A stretch of DNA of 64,000 bases. It comes from Bacteroidales bacterium (GTDB lineage Bacteria; Bacteroidota; Bacteroidia; Bacteroidales; UBA932). Position numbers and translations under genes: made by a program. Location: contig JAEEIQ010000019.1 of the NCBI GenBank assembly GCA_016281435.1, forward strand, positions 20,792-84,791, written 5' to 3'. Below, one piece after another: positions 59,639 through 64,000 of this stretch (position 1 is its first letter; each line of letters begins with the position of its first letter). The notes below the pieces were generated by a model. That model worked only from the letters and a program-made list of their open reading frames with translations, had not been told where the DNA came from and searched no databases.

Positions 59639-62041
59639 CTAGTAGAGCTCGTCGACGGGCTCCTTGTAGTCGTCCGCTTGGGGGGCGGGAACTTCTTCCT
59701 TGCGGCCGAAGTTGCGGCCGGGCCTGCGGCTCGGACCGCGGTCGCCGTTCCTGCGTTCGCCGTCACGGCGCTCGCCGCCCTTGCGGTCGCCGTCCCTGCG
59801 GGGACCCCTGTCGGAGTCCTTCCTCGGGCCGCGGTCCCCGCCGCGGGGCCTGCGCTCGGGCTCGACATAGCCTTCGGGCTTCTCGGTGAGAGCCCTCATC
59901 GAAAGGCGCATCTTGCCGGTCTTGGCGTCGATCTCGAGGAGCTTGACATCGACCTCGTCTCCGACCTTCAGCACGTCCTCGACCTTCTCGGTCTTGGTCC
60001 ATGCGATCTCGCTGACATGCAGCAGGCCTTCCTTGCCGGGAAGGATCTCGATGAAGGCGCCGAACTCGAGGATGCTGACGACCTTTCCGTGATAGACCTG
60101 TCCGGCCTCGGGAACGGCGCAGATGCCCTTGATCCAGTCGAGAGCCTTCTGCATGGAATCCCTGTCCGTGGAGAAGATGTCCACGACGCCCTCGGTCTTG
60201 CCGGTGGTGTCGCCTGCGATGGGCTTCTCGTCGATGGTGATGGTGGTGCCGGTCTCCTTCTGTATCTTCTGGATGACCTCGCCGCCCTTGCCGATGACCG
60301 CGCCGATGAACTCGGCGTCGATGCGGAGTTCGACAACCCTGGGCACAAAGGGCTTGTAGTCCTCGCGGGGCTCGCTGATGGTCTTCATCATTTCGCCCAT
60401 GATGTGGAGGCGTCCCTGACGGGCCTGCTCCAGGGCCTTTTCGAGTACGTCGTAGCTTAGGCCATCGACCTTGATATCCATCTGGGTGGCGGTGATGCCG
60501 TCGCGGGTTCCGGTGACCTTGAAGTCCATGTCTCCGAGGTGGTCCTCGTCGCCGAGGATGTCGGTCAGGATGGCGTAGCGGTCATTCGGGCGCTCCGCGT
60601 CGGTGATAAGTCCCATCGCAACGCCTGCGACGGGCTTGGTGATCTTCACGCCCGCGTCCATCAGTGCAAGGCATCCTCCGCAGACGGACGCCATGGAAGA
60701 CGATCCGTTGGATTCGAGGATGTCGCTGACGATGCGCACTGCGTAAGGGTTCTCGGGAGCCATGGGGATGACGGGCTTGAGGGCCCTCATCGCCAGGTTG
60801 CCGTGTCCGACCTCGCGGCGGCCGACACCCCTCTGGGGCTTGGCCTCGCCGGTCGCGAAAGGAGGGAAGTTGTAGTGCAGGACGAACTGGTCCTCGCCCT
60901 GGATCAGGACTTCGTCCCTCTCCTTCATGTCCATCTTGGTTCCGAGGGTGACAGTCGCGAGGGACTGGGTCTCGCCGCGGGTGAAGATGGCGCTGCCGTG
61001 GGCGCAGGGCAGGTAATCGACTTCGCACCAGATCGGGCGGACCTGGTCGGTGGCCCTTCCGTCGAGGCGGATTCCTTCGTCGAGGATGAGGTTGCGCATG
61101 GCTTCCTTCTCGACGTCGTGGTAGTAGCGCTTCGCGAGGGCGACCTTCTTGTCGTAGCTTTCCCTTTCCTCAATGTTCTGGGGCTCGGGGAGGGTGGCGA
61201 TGTATTCGTCGCAGATGGCGGTGAAGCCGTCCTCACGCTCGTGCTTGGGCTTTGCGGCCTTCGCGAGGGCGTAGCACTTGTCGTAGCAGAAGTCGCGGAC
61301 TGCCTTGCGGATGTCCTCGTCCTGCTCGTCGTGGGGATAATCCCTCTTGTTGACATCGGTGCCGAGCTCCTTCATGAGCTCCTTCTGCACGCGGCAGTGC
61401 TTCTTTATCTCTTCATGGGCGAACTTGATGGCCTCGAGCATGTCGTGCTCGCTGACTTCCTTCATCTCGCCTTCGACCATCATGATGTTCTCCTCAGTGG
61501 CGGCGACCATCAGTTCGAGGTCGCACTCGGCCATCTCCGAGAAATTGGGGTTGATGACGAACTGTCCGTTCTTGCGGGCGACGCGCACTTCGGAAATCGG
61601 GCCTCCGAAAGGAAGGTCGGAAGTGGCGAGGGCGCAGGAAGCGGCCAGGCCTGCGAGGGCGTCGGGCTGGATGTCGGCCTCGGCGGAGATCAGGTTCACG
61701 TTGACGAAGGTCTCGAGGTGGTAGTCATCCGGCCAGAGGGGCCTGATGGGACGGTCGATGAGGCGGGAAATCAGGACTTCGTAGTCGCTGGACTTGCCTT
61801 CCCTCTTCATGAATCCTCCGGGGAAGCGGCCCGCGGAGTAATACTTTTCCTTGTAGTCTACGGTCAGGGGCATGAAATCCGTGCCTTCCTTGACCTCTTT
61901 CGCCGCACATACGGTGGCGAGCAGCATGGTCCCGCCCATCTTCACGACGGCGGATCCGTCCGCCTGCTTCGCGAGTTTGCCGGTCTCGATCTCGATGACG
62001 CGTCCGTCGGAGAGTTCGATCTTCTTGTTGATGATGTTCAT
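59639..62041 (-). CDS. pnp: Polynucleotide phosphorylase
   Basis: PNPase degrades RNA from the 3' end with phosphate and works in RNA turnover. Two RNase PH-like domains are present (about 5-230 and 320-560; [25 protein letters not shown] and the catalytic region [19 protein letters not shown]). A KH domain ([20 protein letters not shown] near 575) and an S1 domain ([30 protein letters not shown] near 640-670) follow. The last 80 residues are an unusual tail rich in Arg, Gly and Asp ([18 protein letters not shown] and similar), which makes the protein 800 residues long instead of about 710. It lies downstream of rpsO, as in many bacteria, but a terminator separates the two genes. Confidence 0.97.
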   Translation of the reverse strand: MNIINKKIELSDGRVIEIETGKLAKQADGSAVVKMGGTMLLATVCAAKEVKEGTDFMPLTVDYKEKYYSAGRFPGGFMKREGKSSDYEVLISRLIDRPIRPLWPDDYHLETFVNVNLISAEADIQPDALAGLAASCALATSDLPFGGPISEVRVARKNGQFVINPNFSEMAECDLELMVAATEENIMMVEGEMKEVSEHDMLEAIKFAHEEIKKHCRVQKELMKELGTDVNKRDYPHDEQDEDIRKAVRDFCYDKCYALAKAAKPKHEREDGFTAICDEYIATLPEPQNIEERESYDKKVALAKRYYHDVEKEAMRNLILDEGIRLDGRATDQVRPIWCEVDYLPCAHGSAIFTRGETQSLATVTLGTKMDMKERDEVLIQGEDQFVLHYNFPPFATGEAKPQRGVGRREVGHGNLAMRALKPVIPMAPENPYAVRIVSDILESNGSSSMASVCGGCLALMDAGVKITKPVAGVAMGLITDAERPNDRYAILTDILGDEDHLGDMDFKVTGTRDGITATQMDIKVDGLSYDVLEKALEQARQGRLHIMGEMMKTISEPREDYKPFVPRVVELRIDAEFIGAVIGKGGEVIQKIQKETGTTITIDEKPIAGDTTGKTEGVVDIFSTDRDSMQKALDWIKGICAVPEAGQVYHGKVVSILEFGAFIEILPGKEGLLHVSEIAWTKTEKVEDVLKVGDEVDVKLLEIDAKTGKMRLSMRALTEKPEGYVEPERRPRGGDRGPRKDSDRGPRRDGDRKGGERRDGERRNGDRGPSRRPGRNFGRKEEVPAPQADDYKEPVDELY

Positions 62042-62101
62042 TACTGTTTTCTTTACGTCTTTATCGTCTGTGGACCATCCCGTGACGGTCCGCGTATTTT
62101 C

Positions 62102-62142
62102 AAAAAAAAGAAGGGACGGGTCCTGGCGGAGCCATCCCTTCT
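62102..62142 (-). terminator. Intrinsic terminator or attenuator between rpsO and pnp
   Basis: On the minus strand AGAAGGGA at 62142-62135 pairs with TCCCTTCT at 62116-62109, followed by T residues (62108-62102). No clear promoter is seen between it and the pnp start at 62041, so pnp may depend on read-through from rpsO. Confidence 0.75.
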
Positions 62143-62160
62143 CTGGGGTTTTCCTATGTC

Positions 62161-62436
62161 TTATCGACGGAGACCGAGCTCCTTGACGATGTTCCTGTAC
62201 CTCTCGATGTCGATCTTCTGGAGGTAGTCCAGAAGCTGACGTCTCTTACCGACGAGGCGGAGCAGGGCGCGACGCGTCACCACGTCCTTCTTGTTCTGCT
62301 TCACATGCTCGGTAAGGTGAGCGATACGGTAGGAAAACAGGGCAACTTGACTCTCAGGAGAGCCGGTGTCCTTGTTGGACTTCCCGTACTTCGCGAAAAT
62401 CTCTTGCTTCTTTTCAGGCATCAGATATTCAGCCAT
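62161..62436 (-). CDS. rpsO: Ribosomal protein S15
   Basis: The 91 residues cover the complete four-helix small-subunit protein, which binds 16S rRNA early in 30S assembly. The conserved stretch [29 protein letters not shown] and the following [18 protein letters not shown] are present. Gene order rpsO-pnp is the common one. It has a promoter-like site at 62500-62507. Confidence 0.98.
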   Translation of the reverse strand: MAEYLMPEKKQEIFAKYGKSNKDTGSPESQVALFSYRIAHLTEHVKQNKKDVVTRRALLRLVGKRRQLLDYLQKIDIERYRNIVKELGLRR

Positions 62437-62457
62437 CGTGCAAAAAATTTAATTGTT

Positions 62458-62499
62458 AATAAAATACCGCGCTTTCCCCGGTTTCGGAAAAAAGCGCGG
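62458..62499 (-). terminator. Intrinsic terminator of the transporter gene
   Basis: On the minus strand CCGCGCTTT at 62499-62491 pairs with AAAGCGCGG at 62475-62467, followed by an AT-rich stretch (TATTTTATT). It lies 37 bases after the transporter stop and overlaps the expected rpsO transcription start. Confidence 0.65.
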
Positions 62500-62507
62500 C
62501 AAAGATA
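62500..62507 (-). promoter_or_regulatory. -7 element of rpsO
   Basis: On the minus strand this reads TATCTTTG, a full match to TAnnTTTG, and directly abuts the upper arm of the transporter terminator. The rpsO start at 62436 is about 57 bases past the expected transcription start. The -33 element is not obvious. Confidence 0.5.
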
Positions 62508-62536
62508 GTGATTTTCTTTTAAATGAGAAAATATTT

Positions 62537-64000
62537 CTACAGAACCACCTTCTTGTACTTAGGCACGAGGCCCTTCATGATCGACCAGGCGATGAGATAG
62601 GCCACACCGCAGAAGCAGAACATGATGAAGTAGCCGGCGGGCTTGCCGCTGAAGCCGAGGAAGGTGAATGCGTCACCCATGTTCTCGGAATAGGTGAAGA
62701 GCTTGCCGGCGATCTTCTGGATGAACATCGATCCGACACCTCCGGCCATTGCGCCGATACCGGTGACGGTAGCGATTGCGCTCTTCGGGAACATGTCGCC
62801 GATCGTGGAGAAGAGGTTGGCGCTCCAGGCCTGGTGGCCGGCGGCTGCGAGGCCGATGAAGATGGCCGGGATCCAGGCGGAGTTGAAGTGCATTCCGAGA
62901 GGCTGCGCAAGCAGGGAGCACAGGGGGAAGAAAGCGAAGATCAGCATGGCCCTCATGCGTCCGACGTAGGGGTGCATGCCTTTCTTCTCGACGAAAATCT
63001 TCGGCAGGTATCCGCCTCCGATCGAGACCACGGTCACGATGAAGTAGAGGGTAAAGATGAGCCACTGCCCGAGGGGCGTGGTGACGGGGGCGTTGAACTG
63101 GTTGCTGAAGTAGGAAGGAGCCCAGAACAGGAAGAACCACCACACTCCGTCGGTGAAGAACTTACCGGTCACGAACTGCCAGGTCTGCTTGAAGGTGAAG
63201 CACTTCCACAGGGAAACCTGCTTCTCTTCCTCCTCGGCCTTGGGAGCTGCGGCAGCAGCAGCCTCTTCGGCGTCGTCCTGGTGGATGTAGGCAAGCTCGG
63301 CCTCGTTGACGTGCTTGCTCTTTTCAGGCTTGTCATACATGAAGGCCCAGAAGAACATCCAGATGAATCCGAGGGCACCGATGATGATGAAGGCGAGTTC
63401 CCATCCGAACTTCATCGCGAGGGGCGGGATGCAGAGGGGAGCGGCGAGGGCTCCGACCGAAGCGCCGGCGTTGAAGATGGAGGTCGCGAAGGCGCGGTCC
63501 TTCTTCGGGAAATATTCGGCGGTCACCTTGATGGCGGCGGGGAAGTTGCCTGCCTCACCGAGGGCGAGGATTCCGCGGCACAGCAGGAACAGATATACGG
63601 AAGTGGTCGAGATCGCGAGGGCTATGTTGCTGCCCGCTTCGACGGCCTTGAGCGCAGCTGCGCTGGAGACTCCGTCCACGAGGCCTGCCGTGGCCCAGCC
63701 GCACGCTGCGTGCATGCATGCGCCCGCGGACCATACACCGATGGCGATGAGGTAGCCCTTCTTCGTGCCCATCCAGTCCACGAACTTGCCGGCGAACAGG
63801 CAGGCGATGGCGTAGAAGATGGAGAAGAACGCGGTGATCGTTCCGTAGTTGTCATCAGTCCAGTGGAACTCGGGCTTGATGAAGTTCTCGTAGGTGAGGG
63901 AGAGGACCTGACGGTCGAGGTAGTTGACGGTCGTCGCCACGAAGAGCAGCGAGCACAGCCACCAGCGCCAGTTGGTCATCAGTTTCTTTTGTGTTGACAT
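62537..64000 (-). CDS. exuT: MFS transporter, anion:cation symporter type, ExuT-like hexuronate transporter
   Basis: This 487-residue inner-membrane protein has about twelve helices and resembles ExuT, which imports glucuronate and galacturonate. The N terminus WRWWLCSLLFVATTVNYLDRQVLSLTYENFIKPEFHW, then FFSIFYAIACLFAGKFVDWMGTKKGY and RGILALGEAGNFPAAIKVTAEYFPKKDRAFATSIFNAGASVGAL, are typical of this group in Bacteroidetes. A long central loop (about 215-260) is rich in Ala and Glu. The ATG occupies the last three bases of the window, so an earlier start cannot be excluded, although this one matches the family. It may supply glucuronate to the uxuA pathway at the other end of the window. Confidence 0.88.
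   Translation of the reverse strand: MSTQKKLMTNWRWWLCSLLFVATTVNYLDRQVLSLTYENFIKPEFHWTDDNYGTITAFFSIFYAIACLFAGKFVDWMGTKKGYLIAIGVWSAGACMHAACGWATAGLVDGVSSAAALKAVEAGSNIALAISTTSVYLFLLCRGILALGEAGNFPAAIKVTAEYFPKKDRAFATSIFNAGASVGALAAPLCIPPLAMKFGWELAFIIIGALGFIWMFFWAFMYDKPEKSKHVNEAELAYIHQDDAEEAAAAAAPKAEEEEKQVSLWKCFTFKQTWQFVTGKFFTDGVWWFFLFWAPSYFSNQFNAPVTTPLGQWLIFTLYFIVTVVSIGGGYLPKIFVEKKGMHPYVGRMRAMLIFAFFPLCSLLAQPLGMHFNSAWIPAIFIGLAAAGHQAWSANLFSTIGDMFPKSAIATVTGIGAMAGGVGSMFIQKIAGKLFTYSENMGDAFTFLGFSGKPAGYFIMFCFCGVAYLIAWSIMKGLVPKYKKVVL

Noticed and set aside
60539..62227. Plus-strand open frame of 562 codons opposite pnp
   Set aside because: It is a mirror frame of a well-recognised gene in GC-rich DNA, with no signal sequence or known domain. 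Similar long antisense frames lie opposite the esterase, GH115, GH88-DUF2264 and the EF-hand gene.

Overview
This window comes from a high-GC member of the Bacteroidales. The evidence is a SusC/SusD pair, a hybrid two-component regulator, many exported lipoproteins, an UpxY-type NusG paralogue in front of a polysaccharide locus, and promoter-like boxes of the Bacteroidetes TAnnTTTG type. The sequence does not allow a genus call. Coding density is high, most gene joints overlap by a few bases or abut, and I saw no rRNA, tRNA, insertion sequence or CRISPR array.

Positions 1-27.8 kb form a polysaccharide utilisation locus (PUL). Its main operon runs right to left from 27736 to 11438: a GH88-DUF2264 fusion, SusC, SusD, a GH2-type glycosidase, a clan GH-A glycosidase, a GH43-type lipoprotein and a BACON/DUF1566 lipoprotein. 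A hybrid two-component regulator (7383-11348, plus strand) sits in the middle. Left of it are a GH115 alpha-glucuronidase, a GH50-like lipoprotein and a sialate O-acetylesterase-like lipoprotein, then the 3' part of uxuA (mannonate dehydratase). GH115, GH88, DUF2264 and uxuA, with an ExuT-like transporter at the far right of the window, all point to an acetylated, glucuronic-acid-decorated glycan whose glucuronate is catabolised. The exact substrate is an inference.

Positions 28.5-48.4 kb hold sixteen minus-strand genes with gaps of at most about 25 bases, so they look like one transcript. It starts with an EF-hand membrane protein and nicotinate phosphoribosyltransferase (pncB), continues with upxY and a complete exopolysaccharide or capsule assembly set (wecB, wzx, EpsG-type polymerase, glycosyltransferases, acetyltransferase, beta-helix protein, amidotransferase, two-domain dehydrogenase, heparinase-like protein, WecA-type initiating transferase), and ends with ung. 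A separate beta-barrel outer-membrane protein gene follows at 27.9-28.5 kb.

Positions 48.6-51.8 kb are a plus-strand pair, a DUF1566-BACON-DUF1566 lipoprotein and a second GH50-like lipoprotein. Both are paralogues of PUL genes, so this looks like a satellite locus. It is followed by about 300 bases of non-coding DNA with nested inverted repeats and five GGCACGG/CCGTGCC copies, then a large exported protein of unknown function.

Positions 54.3-59.5 kb are a five-gene operon for 2-oxo acid and aryl-acid activation: iorA, iorB, two paaK-type ligases and a tandem ACT protein. The window ends with pnp and rpsO and an ExuT-like MFS transporter, all on the minus strand and separated by intrinsic terminators.
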